A stretch of DNA of 41,067 nt from a bacterium. Lineage in GTDB: Bacteria > Patescibacteriota > Minisyncoccia > Phycocordibacterales > Phycocordibacteraceae. A program made the position numbers and the translations under genes. Shown one piece after another: positions 12,963 to 21,800 of the stretch. Each line of letters starts with the position of its first letter. The first letter of the stretch is position 1. The notes beneath the pieces were generated by a model. That model ran no database searches. It was not told the DNA's origin and worked only from the letters and a program-made list of their open reading frames with translations. The DNA lies in the NCBI GenBank assembly GCA_021811365.1, contig JAJZPB010000006.1, forward strand, positions 1 to 41,067, read 5' to 3'.

Positions 12963-15167
12963 CTACTTTGCCACAGCAATCGCGTCTTCAAATTTCACCG
13001 AAAGGAGTTTCGAAACGCCATCACCGCCCATCGTAACGCCGTAGAGAATACCCGCGCGCCGCATCGTCTCGCGGTTGTGGGTAATCACGATGAGCTGGCT
13101 CTTTTTGGCAAGGCTTTCGATCATGTCGCCATAGCGCCGCGCATTGGCTTCGTCGAGCGCCGCGTCGGTTTCATCAAGTATCAAAAATGGTGGTGGGTTT
13201 ACCTGGCTCATCGCAAAAATGAGCGCGATACTGGTCAGCGCGCGCTCGCCGCCCGAAAGCTGCACGAGCGAACGCACTTTCTTCTTCGGCAGAGCCACTT
13301 CAATCTCAATACCCGGGTGCACAAACGCCTCGCCCAAGAGAACCGCGTCCGTACCTTCCTCGTTAGATTCAGGTTCCTCAAGCGCAAGCTGTGCGTGGCC
13401 GCCACCGAAAAGAGTAGCGAAAAACTCACCGAAAGAGGCGTTCACGCGCGCGAGCCCGTCGGCAAAATGCTTCGCAAGTTCCGCATCAAGGTCTCGGGTG
13501 AGGGAACGCAATCCGTCTGCCGACTTAGCGAGGTCGCCAAGCTCGCGCGCGAGAAAGGACTCTCGCTCGCTTGCCTCTTTGAACTCCGCTCGCACGTCTT
13601 CGCCGGTACCACCCGCCTCTTCGAGGCGGATACGCAAGCGTTCAAGCGCGCGCCGACGTTCCGCTTGGACAGAGCGCGCTTCCTCCGGTGGCGTGGCAAC
13701 CGGCGCATACGAAAGTACCGCGCGTCCGGCAAGCGCGACCGTATCGCGCTTCTCCAGCTCAAGCGTCTCCTCTATCTGCGCAAGCTCTCGCGTGCGCGCC
13801 TGTACACGCTCAACCTGCGCCTCTTCGTGCGCCTTTGCTTCGGCGCGCTCAAGCAGGCGCCGACGCATTTCTTTGCCGGTTTCGTCGTGCGCAGCAAGCG
13901 TTTCGCGCGCACGGGTGAGCGTGGAGCGCGCGCGGTCATGCTCGTCTATAAGACGCTTCTCTTTTTCCCCGAGCGCCACCCGCTCGTTCTCTAGCGCGTA
14001 CACTGCCTGCTCCTCGTCCGCCATAAGATCATCGTCGCGGCTGATGAATCGGTCCACAAAAGCACGCACGGAAGTACTGAGTGCGTCGAGGGCCGCGCGA
14101 AGCGCGCCCGGTTCTGTCGAAGGCGCGCTTTGCCGGCGCGCCTCCTCGGCGAGCGCAATCAAGTCCTCCCGAGAGACTTTCGCATATGGCTCGCGCGCTT
14201 CGTGCGCGCTGCGCTGCTTTGCAGCGTTGAGCGCGCCTTCTACGCGACCGAGTTCGCGCGCGAGCGCGGAGCGCGCGAGCGCAGCTTTTTCCACTTCTGC
14301 CTCAGCCGCGCGCACCTGCGCGAGACGACGTGCACCTTCCGCGTCGGTTGTCGCATTTTCTTCGATCGCTGAAAGCTCCGCGGATGCCTGCGCGAGGCGC
14401 GCTGCGGCTATCTCAGCAGCCTCGTGCACGGCGCGCTTTTCCGCCGCAAGGTATGCCTCTTCAATCGCGAAGTACGTCTGCGCCACAGTGCTGAGCTCCG
14501 ACCGTAGCGTATCAACGCGTTCGAGCTTCTCGACCTGCCGCTCGAGAAAGCGAAGGTGCGGCGCCAGTTCTCGGCGCAGTGACTCAACTTGCGCTATGTT
14601 CGTCTCGGTTTTTTCGAGTTTGCGCTGCGCCTCCTGTTTTTTAAATTCATAGATTGCAAGCCCCAGCGCGTCTTCGAGCATCGCTCGGCGCTCGCGCGCC
14701 GAAGCTATGAGAATACGATCGGCCTCGCCCTGTGAAATGATTTGATGACTGGTTTCTCCCACATTAGCGCCTGCAAGAAGCTCCTCGATATCGCGCAAAC
14801 GCACGCGCGATCCGTTTATCGAGTATTCGCTCGACCCGTCGCGCAGCACAACTCGTTCGATAGCCACTTCATCGAAGTCAAGCTGAAAGGGGCGCCTCCC
14901 CGCCTGCTCCGAGTTATCAAACACGATAGCCACCGAGGCGCGATTGGCACGAGGCACCGAGTGCGAACCGCCAAAGATAAGATCCTCGGAGCGTTTCCCG
15001 CGCATGCTTTTCATCGACTGCTCGCCAAGCGCAAAACGGAATGCTTCAGCTACGTTGCTTTTTCCTGAACCGTTGGGGCCGACTATCGCCGTCGTAGCGC
15101 TAGAAAAGTCGAGGACCGTTTTCTTCGCGAACGACTTAAAACCAACGATCTCGAGCCGCTTGAGCAT
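12963..15167 (-). CDS. smc: SMC-like chromosome-segregation ATPase, short form with no recognisable hinge
   Basis: 734 aa; N-term MLKRLEIVGFKSFAKKT...GPNGSGKSN Walker A, C-term LSGGERALTSIALIFAM...PPFLILDETDAALDEAN signature/Walker B; coiled coil between. Confidence 0.9.
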   Translation of the reverse strand: MLKRLEIVGFKSFAKKTVLDFSSATTAIVGPNGSGKSNVAEAFRFALGEQSMKSMRGKRSEDLIFGGSHSVPRANRASVAIVFDNSEQAGRRPFQLDFDEVAIERVVLRDGSSEYSINGSRVRLRDIEELLAGANVGETSHQIISQGEADRILIASARERRAMLEDALGLAIYEFKKQEAQRKLEKTETNIAQVESLRRELAPHLRFLERQVEKLERVDTLRSELSTVAQTYFAIEEAYLAAEKRAVHEAAEIAAARLAQASAELSAIEENATTDAEGARRLAQVRAAEAEVEKAALARSALARELGRVEGALNAAKQRSAHEAREPYAKVSREDLIALAEEARRQSAPSTEPGALRAALDALSTSVRAFVDRFISRDDDLMADEEQAVYALENERVALGEKEKRLIDEHDRARSTLTRARETLAAHDETGKEMRRRLLERAEAKAHEEAQVERVQARTRELAQIEETLELEKRDTVALAGRAVLSYAPVATPPEEARSVQAERRRALERLRIRLEEAGGTGEDVRAEFKEASERESFLARELGDLAKSADGLRSLTRDLDAELAKHFADGLARVNASFGEFFATLFGGGHAQLALEEPESNEEGTDAVLLGEAFVHPGIEIEVALPKKKVRSLVQLSGGERALTSIALIFAMSQVNPPPFLILDETDAALDEANARRYGDMIESLAKKSQLIVITHNRETMRRAGILYGVTMGGDGVSKLLSVKFEDAIAVAK

Positions 15168-15183
15168 TGCTGTTCAGTATACA

Positions 15184-15225
15184 AGCAAATGCCCGGCGCG
15201 CTCTAGAGCGCGCCGGGCATTTGCT
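15184..15225. terminator. 42-nt perfect palindrome AGCAAATGCCCGGCGCGCTCTAGAGCGCGCCGGGCATTTGCT
   Basis: 21-bp arms; between smc start and ybjQ-like stop. Confidence 0.75.
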
Positions 15226-15236
15226 AGGGAAAAACT

Positions 15237-15575
15237 CTAAACCGGCTCGACGGCGACCGCCGTGCCGTAGGCAAGGACTTCAGTTACGCCGGACGCCACG
15301 TCGTTTGCGTCGTAGCGCGCACCAATGACCGCGTTGGCGCCCATGAGCGCCGCGTGGTCGAGCATTTTCTCAAACGCCTCGGTACGGGTGCGTTCGCACA
15401 GATTCGTATAGGCGCTTATGTTGCCGCCGATAAGCGTCTGAAGGCCTGCGCCGATATTCACAACGAGGTTGCGCGAACGCACGATGATGCCGCGCACTAC
15501 GCCGTAATTCTTCACGATGCGGTACCCCGGGAGCTCAAACGCCTGTGTAACCATGTCTTCAGGAATGCGTGCCAT
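15237..15575 (-). CDS. YbjQ/DUF74 family protein
   Basis: 112 aa; GVVRGIIVRSRN..., LMGANAVIGARYDAN, LAYGTAVAVEPV. Confidence 0.9.
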   Translation of the reverse strand: MARIPEDMVTQAFELPGYRIVKNYGVVRGIIVRSRNLVVNIGAGLQTLIGGNISAYTNLCERTRTEAFEKMLDHAALMGANAVIGARYDANDVASGVTEVLAYGTAVAVEPV

Positions 15576-15605
15576 ATGCCTCCGCAGTGTACCAGGTAAA
15601 ACACG

Positions 15606-16295
15606 CTACCAGGCGGTCTTTTCGAGCGCGGCCTTTGCTGCTGCCTGCTCAGCTTCCTGTTTACTCTTTCCTTCTCCGCGCGCAACTTCCGCGCCGCCTA
15701 CCAATACACCCACCGTAAAGCGTTTGTCATGATCAGGTCCGGTCTCCTGCAGCGTTGTATACGACGGCGTTACGCCGCGCTTCTCTTGCGCCGCTTCTTG
15801 GAAGCGGCTTTTCGCATCCTGATACGAACGCTTTTCGATCACGTCGTCTATTTTCCCGAGAATGTGTTTGGCAATAAAGCGCGCGGCCGACTCGTAACCC
15901 TGATCAAGATAGATCGCGCCGATAATTGCTTCGAAGGCGTCCGCAAGAATGACGTCGCGCGCGCGACCGATGTCTTTAGCCTCGCCTCTCGAAAGAAGCA
16001 GGTATCCGTTAATACCAAGCGCCTGCGCAGCCTCTGCAAGCGATACCGTGTTTACGAGCGCTGAGCGGAACGCAGTGAGCTCGCCTTCTGGTTTCGCCGG
16101 AAATTTTAAAAAAAGAAAGTCCGTCGTCGCGAGTTCTAGCACCGCGTCGCCGAGAAACTCCAACCGTTCATTGTGAGTACCAGGATGGTCTCGATGTTCA
16201 TTGAGATACGATCGGTGCGTCAGCGCCTCCGCAAACAGGCTCGGGTCTGAAAATGAAAGGCCAAGCCGAGCGGCGAGGTCTGTCAAATCTTGCAT
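15606..16295 (-). CDS. rnc: Ribonuclease III
   Basis: 229 aa; HNERLEFLGDAVLEL, LADAFEAIIGAIYLDQGYE, C-terminal dsRBD. Confidence 0.97.
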   Translation of the reverse strand: MQDLTDLAARLGLSFSDPSLFAEALTHRSYLNEHRDHPGTHNERLEFLGDAVLELATTDFLFLKFPAKPEGELTAFRSALVNTVSLAEAAQALGINGYLLLSRGEAKDIGRARDVILADAFEAIIGAIYLDQGYESAARFIAKHILGKIDDVIEKRSYQDAKSRFQEAAQEKRGVTPSYTTLQETGPDHDKRFTVGVLVGGAEVARGEGKSKQEAEQAAAKAALEKTAW

Positions 16296-16328
16296 AGTGT
16301 GCCCATACTACTACAAAAATACGAAAAA

Positions 16329-16356
16329 CGCGACGAGCTCTTGAGAGCCCGTCGCG
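16329..16356 (-). terminator. Intrinsic terminator downstream of nusB-nudix
   Basis: CGCGACG-a-GCTC-ttga-GAGC-c-CGTCGCG; on the minus strand followed by TTTTTCG. Confidence 0.75.
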
Positions 16357-16383
16357 CTTTCAGATTCCCCTGATTGCCCTCTT

Positions 16384-17301
16384 CTACGCGCGGCCGGCGC
16401 TCGCGCGGTCGAGGAGTTTTTGCACGGCCGCCGTTACAATCGGCAAAAGATCGTCGTAAAAATTTAGGTCAACGATGTTCTGTATGCGAAACCACTTCGC
16501 ATCGTCAAGGCCGCCCGTTTTTTTAAGCGTGATGTTTACATAGGGAGACTCGGCAAGGTAGTAGCTAACGTGCTTCCTATACTTCCCCTTTTCCGGATGG
16601 CTTGCCACGTATTCGTTTTCACCAACTTTTTCGCGAATCTCGATGTCGAGCCCCATTTCTTCTTTGAGCTCGCGTATGGTGCCCTCTTCTACCGTTTCGT
16701 TTGCAAACTCAGGTTTGTCGCCGATGCGACCCTTCGAGAGCGTCCAGTGACCAAACACGTCGTGCACAAGCGCGATGTAATACTGACCGTCGTGTTTTGC
16801 GTAGACAATAGCCCCGCCGAGTTGTTCGAGCGGTAGTTCTTCACGGCGCACCTTCTTGCTGCCCTGCTCGTCTTTACCAGGTTCGCCCAGCTCCTTGTAC
16901 ACGGCGCCGAGTACGCCGTTTACAAATCGGCCGCTCGATTCTCCGCCAAAGGTCTTAGCGAGCTCAATCGCTTCATTAATAGCTACCTTTGCCGGTACCT
17001 GGGAGCGGTCAGCAAAGAGAAGCTCGTAGAGGCCGAGGCGCAGAATATTTCGGTCAATAGGCGCGATGCGCTCAAGTGGCCACTCGGGTGCTGCCTTCTC
17101 GATAACTAGATCGATATCGGGACGCTTAGCGATAACGCCCGTAAGAAGCTGCTCCATGAACGGTCGGTCGGCATGGTCGCCGCCGAACTCATCAGCATTG
17201 CGCAAGAGAATCTCGGTCCCTTCTTTATCTGAAACACCCATAGTGTCCCACTCAAAAAGTGTCTGAAGAACAACCGAACGTGCTAGATGCCGATTCGCCA
17301 T
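16384..17301 (-). CDS. nusB: NusB antitermination domain fused to a C-terminal NUDIX hydrolase domain
   Basis: 305 aa; NusB part ANRHLARSVVLQTLFEWD...AKTFGGESSGRFVNGVLGAV; NUDIX part GGAIVYAK...GRIGDKPEFANETVEEGTIRELKEEMGLD. Confidence 0.93.
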   Translation of the reverse strand: MANRHLARSVVLQTLFEWDTMGVSDKEGTEILLRNADEFGGDHADRPFMEQLLTGVIAKRPDIDLVIEKAAPEWPLERIAPIDRNILRLGLYELLFADRSQVPAKVAINEAIELAKTFGGESSGRFVNGVLGAVYKELGEPGKDEQGSKKVRREELPLEQLGGAIVYAKHDGQYYIALVHDVFGHWTLSKGRIGDKPEFANETVEEGTIRELKEEMGLDIEIREKVGENEYVASHPEKGKYRKHVSYYLAESPYVNITLKKTGGLDDAKWFRIQNIVDLNFYDDLLPIVTAAVQKLLDRASAGRA

Positions 17302-17333
17302 GGAAAGATCGTGTAGGCGCAGTATAGCAAATG

Positions 17334-17359
17334 ACTCAGCCGCGCAAGCGCGGCTGAGT
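17334..17359 (-). terminator. ACTCAGCCGCGC-aa-GCGCGGCTGAGT hairpin downstream of rpmF
   Basis: 12-bp perfect arms right after the rpmF stop (minus strand). Confidence 0.65.
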
Positions 17360-17384
17360 GGATTAGTTGCGTTACTAGAGAATG

Positions 17385-17732
17385 TTAGTTGCCGCCACCC
17401 ATACCGCTTCTTGAACGCGGACGCGTCGGTTCAACGGCCTTTTCAACACGACCCTTCTTGCCTTCGGCTTGATGCGCATGGTCATGCTCGTGTGCGTGAG
17501 CGGCATGCGTCTCGGGCTCGGTCGCTTTTGATTTTCGCGTTTTCACCGCGGCAACCGCCTTCGTCTTTACCTCCACAATCTGCTTGCCCCGGTACGTACC
17601 GGCAGCTTCATCGAGGCGATGTGGTAGACGGAGCTTTCCGCTTTCGGTAACGACCGGCTTTGTGGCGGTAAGCGCGTGGTGCGACCGGCGGTTGCCGGAG
17701 TGGCCTCTGGTATGGCGCATTCGTACTGACAT
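17385..17732 (-). CDS. rpmF: 50S ribosomal protein bL32, Cys-less, with ~55-aa extended His-rich C-terminus
   Basis: Start set at MSVRMRHTRGHSGNRRSHHALTATKPVVTESGKLRLPHRLDEAAGTYRGKQIVEV; tail HAAHAHEHDHAHQAEGKKGR. Confidence 0.88.
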   Translation of the reverse strand: MSVRMRHTRGHSGNRRSHHALTATKPVVTESGKLRLPHRLDEAAGTYRGKQIVEVKTKAVAAVKTRKSKATEPETHAAHAHEHDHAHQAEGKKGRVEKAVEPTRPRSRSGMGGGN

Positions 17733-17769
17733 GTGGTGCGACTTTACCACGCCGGTATAAAAAAGGAAA

Positions 17770-17793
17770 GGACGGCGTATCGGAACGCCGTCC
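17770..17793 (-). terminator. GGACGGCGT-atcgga-ACGCCGTCC hairpin with minus-strand U-rich tail
   Basis: 9-bp arms; minus strand continues TTTCCTTTTTT; downstream of ORF 17822-18142. Confidence 0.8.
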
Positions 17794-17821
17794 ACTCCGC
17801 AGCAGCCCTCTCGGTGGACAA

Positions 17822-18142
17822 TCAAGCGCCCCGCAAATACTCGGTAACCCGCCGTTCGGTCTCGGGGATATCACGCTCATCGAGCATGTATTCTCCACAA
17901 AGCCCATACGGTTCGCTACCACGCGGGAACGGACAACCGTTGTCGCGAAGGAGACAACAAACGCAAAGCCGCGTGCCACGTGCGTTTCCCTTCCCCGCAA
18001 GAACGCCGAGAGCAACCTGCGGATCTCGCATCGCCTCCAGAGAATGTTCTGGCGGCGGATATAATCCGACGCGCAACTCACTACTTTCGCCGATTTGCAC
18101 GTATTCCCCCAAAGAACTTCTGGCGCGCGTTATTGCGGCCAT
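17822..18142 (-). CDS. Hypothetical Cys-containing small protein (106 aa)
   Basis: GTRLCVCCLLRDNGCPFPRGSEPYGLCGEYMLDE; intrinsic terminator immediately downstream supports a transcription unit. Confidence 0.6.
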   Translation of the reverse strand: MAAITRARSSLGEYVQIGESSELRVGLYPPPEHSLEAMRDPQVALGVLAGKGNARGTRLCVCCLLRDNGCPFPRGSEPYGLCGEYMLDERDIPETERRVTEYLRGA

Positions 18143-18160
18143 CGAGTCTTTGTATAACTA

Positions 18161-18793
18161 CTAAGACCCGTTGTCAAAGTGAATAAAGGTTGCACGGTGG
18201 ATTGCACAAAGTCCGTACCGGTGGAGCGCAACATAGTGCGCTTTAGTGCCGTATCCTTTGTGCTGTTCGAAACCATACACTGGGTACGTTTCCGCGAGTT
18301 TGACCATACGCCGATCGCGCGACACTTTTGCTGCTATTGAAGCGAGCGAAATGAGCGGTACGGTCGCATCGCCACCAATGATAGTTTTTTGGCGGTACTC
18401 GGCAGGCGCATGAAGCGCTCCATCGAGCAGAATCTCGTAATTTGAATGCTGTGGAAGGTCAGACCTTCCACAGTTAGACTGGAAGGTCTGACCTTCCACA
18501 AGTGCCTGTACGGCGCGAGCGACGGCGGCGCGAATGGCAATGGCAATGCCTTGCGCATCGATTTCAACAACCTCCCCATATTCGACCGTAAACTGCACGT
18601 CGCCCTTCTCTGCACGGCGCTCAAGCATCTCAAAAAGCGCTTCTCGTTTCTTTTCGATAAGCTTCTTCGAGTCAGCAACGCCCGGAAACTCCGCAGCCAC
18701 GTCAAACCCTTCAGGCACGGCTACTACACCAACCGCTACCGGTCCCGCCAAAGGCCCGCGCCCCGCTTCGTCTACTCCGAGCAGAAATGTCAT
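18161..18793 (-). CDS. rnhB: Ribonuclease HII carrying an internal in-frame palindromic insert
   Basis: Start set at MTFLLGVDEAGRGPLAGPVAVG; ...NYEILLDGALHAPAEYRQKTIIGGDATVPLISLASIAAKVSRDRRM. Confidence 0.95.
   Translation of the reverse strand: MTFLLGVDEAGRGPLAGPVAVGVVAVPEGFDVAAEFPGVADSKKLIEKKREALFEMLERRAEKGDVQFTVEYGEVVEIDAQGIAIAIRAAVARAVQALVEGQTFQSNCGRSDLPQHSNYEILLDGALHAPAEYRQKTIIGGDATVPLISLASIAAKVSRDRRMVKLAETYPVYGFEQHKGYGTKAHYVALHRYGLCAIHRATFIHFDNGS
18450..18500. repeat. Tandem pair of near-identical palindromes TGTGGAAGGTC-A-GACCTTCCACA / gttagac / TGGAAGGTC-T-GACCTTCCA
   Basis: Direct reading; lies wholly inside rnhB and preserves frame. Confidence 0.95.
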
Positions 18794-18850
18794 GCGGACC
18801 CTAGTATACCCAACTAACGCATCCTGCCCGAGCTCGGTATACTGATTGTA

Positions 18851-21800
18851 ATGGCATCGCGCTTCATTCACCTCCATACGCACAGCCACTACAGCTTCCT
18901 TCAGGCGCTGCCGAAAATAGACGAGCTGGTCGAGAAGGCGAAAGCGCTCGACATGGATGCCATCGCGCTTACCGACACCGGCAACCTCCATGGTGCTATT
19001 GAGTTTTACCAATCGGCCACCAAAGCCGGAGTGAAGCCCATTATCGGCGTGGATGCCTATCTTGCCCCACGCTCGCGTCACGACAAGGACCGCACACTCG
19101 ACGCCAAGCGGTCGCGCGTTGTGCTCCTTGCGCAAAATAACGATGGCTATAAGAACCTTCTCGCGCTCGTCACCAAGAGCTGGACCGAGGGTTTCTTCGA
19201 TCGTCCGCGCATCGACAAAGAGCTCCTGCGCGAGTACGGCAGCAATCTCATTGCCATTATTCCTTCATTCGCCGGAGACACGGCACAGCTAGTGCGCGCT
19301 CGCGATGCCGCTGGCGCCGCAGCGGCGCTTGCCGAATTTAAAGAATTGTTAGGAGCAGAAAATGTATACCAAGAAATCACGCATCACCCGCTGGTATCAG
19401 GACACGAGGAACTCCAGCAAGAGCTTATCGCGCTTGCGCGCGAAACCGATACGCCGCTGGTCGCAGCGCACGACGTGTACTACCTCGAGCCGGAAGATCG
19501 AGGCGCGACCGAAATCATGCGCCGGATTCAGCAGGGCGAACGCGGGAGAAACGAAAACGAGGACTTCTCTTTTATAAGCGAGGAGCGCGCGCTCGATCTT
19601 TTCAAAGAGCTTCCTGACGCAATCGAAAACACCCGCAAAATCGCCGACCGCTGCCAGGTAGAATTTGTGCTCGGCAAATTCACCTTCCCCGAGTTCAAAC
19701 TGCCCGAGGGCGTCACCGCTGACGCGCGGCTGCGCGAGCTGTGCGTGCTGGGCCTCAAGGCGCGCGGACTCGAAGGCCGCACGGACGTACTCGACCGTCT
19801 CGAGTACGAACTCGGCATCATCGCCTTCAAAGGGTACGCCGCCTACTTCCTCGTGGTGGAAGATCTTGTGCGATTCGCGCGCGAACACGACATCTACACC
19901 AACATCCGCGGCTCGGTCGCCGGCTCAATGACAACGTATCTTCTGCAAATCACGAAGATCGACCCGCTCGAGTACAAGATTCCCTTCGAGCGCTTTCTCA
20001 ACCCGGAACGACCGTCCGCGCCGGATATTGATATGGACTTCGCCGACACTCGCCGCGACGAGGTGATCACGTATGCACGCGAAAAGTACGGCGAGGATCG
20101 CGTTGCCCAGATCGGCACCTTCGGTACCATGATGGCGCGCGCCGCAGTGCGCGATGTTGCGCGCGCGCTCGGCCACTCCTACAACACCGGAGACCGTATC
20201 GCCAAGCTTATCCCGATGGGCTCCCAGGGATTCCCCATGACCATCGACAAAGCTCTTGAGCTCGAGCCGGAACTCAAGAGTCTCTACACTGAAGACGATG
20301 AGTCGCGCGAAGTGCTTGATCATGCAAAAAAAATCGAGGGCTGCGTGCGGCACGTTGGCGTACACGCAGCTGGCGTCGTAATTTCTCCGACACCGATTAT
20401 TGAATGGACGCCGATTCAGCCCGACCCGAAAGGTACCGGCAAGCTCATCACTCAGTACGACATGTACTCGGTCGGCGAAGATGGCGTCGGCCTCACTAAG
20501 TTCGACTTTCTCGGCATAAAAAACCTTACCATCCTTGCCGATGCCGTCGCGCGCGTGAAGCAGACGCGCGGCGTCAACCTTGATATCGAGAACATACCAC
20601 TGGACGACAAAAAAACGTACGAGATGCTCGCCCGCGGAGAGACGTACGGCACGTTCCAGCTGAACGGCTCCGGCATGACGCGTTGGCTCAAGGAGCTGCA
20701 GCCGTCTACCATCCACGATATCAACGCTATGGTCGCGCTCTACCGTCCGGGCCCTATGCAGTTCATTCCCGACTATATCGAGCGCAAAAAGAATCCGCGC
20801 CTCATCAGGTACCTCGATCCCGGGATGGAGTCGATTCTGAAACAAACGTATGGCATTCTCGTGTACCAGGATGATCTGCTCATCATGGCAAACCAGTTCG
20901 CTGGCTACTCCTGGGGCGAGGTCGACAAGTTTCGTAAAGCAGTCGGCAAGAAGATTCCCGAAGAGATGCAGAAGCAGAAGGAGAAATTCATCAACGGCTG
21001 CGTTGAGCACTCCGGTTGGCCACTCGAAAAAGCACAAAAAGTATGGGCGTGGATTGAACCGTTCGCTGCCTACGGTTTCAACAAAGCGCACTCCGCTTCC
21101 TACGGCCGTGTGGCATACCAAACGGCCTACCTGAAGGCAAACTATCCCGTAGAATATATGGCCGCACTCATGACCGCAGACGAGGGCGACACCGAAGAAA
21201 TCGCGCGACTCGTCGCGGAAGCGAAACGCATGGGCATCGAGGTACTCCCGCCGGACGTAAACGAAAGCGGCACCGACTTTACTGTGGTTGATAGTCCAGC
21301 CGTTAAGCAAGCACGTAGCGAAACGCATTCGTCTGCGGCCGAGCCGAGAGTCTCGCAGGCTGACGAGCAGAGAGGAGGCGCGGAAAACTTAGAGAGTTCA
21401 GCAGAAAAATACCGCGCTCTCGGTGAGGACGCAGCGGCTGCGGCTGAAACCGTTTCGCCATCGCAGAGACAAGCCCCGGAATCTTTCTACAACCTCGACC
21501 GCAAAGCAATCCGCTTCGGGCTCACCACGATTAAAAACTTCGGCGAGGGCATTGCAATCGCAATCCTCGAAGAGCGCGAGGCGCACGGTCCGTACACTTC
21601 CCTTTCCGACTTTCTTTCGCGCGTAAGCAGCAAGAACCTTAACCGTAAATCGCTCGAGAGCCTTATCAAGTGCGGCGCTCTTGACTCTCTCGAAGACCGC
21701 GGAACTCTGCTTGCGAACATTGAAAAACTGCTCTCCTTCCACCGCGACGTAACCGCGCCCGCGGCACAGGACTCGCTTTTCTCTGGCGCACTCTTTGCGG

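Noticed and set aside
13144-14652. 502-aa plus-strand ORF opposite smc
   Set aside because: Ser/Arg/Ala-rich composition typical of antisense frame; conserved SMC motifs lie on the other strand
18446-18817. Plus-strand 123-aa ORF across the rnhB palindrome (MLWKVRPSTVRLEGLTFHKC...)
   Set aside because: Opposite to conserved rnhB; open only because the palindrome reads open in several frames
19925-21328. 467-aa minus-strand ORF opposite dnaE
   Set aside because: Antisense shadow of a high-GC conserved gene; no recognisable domain, no SD, dnaE frame is clearly coding
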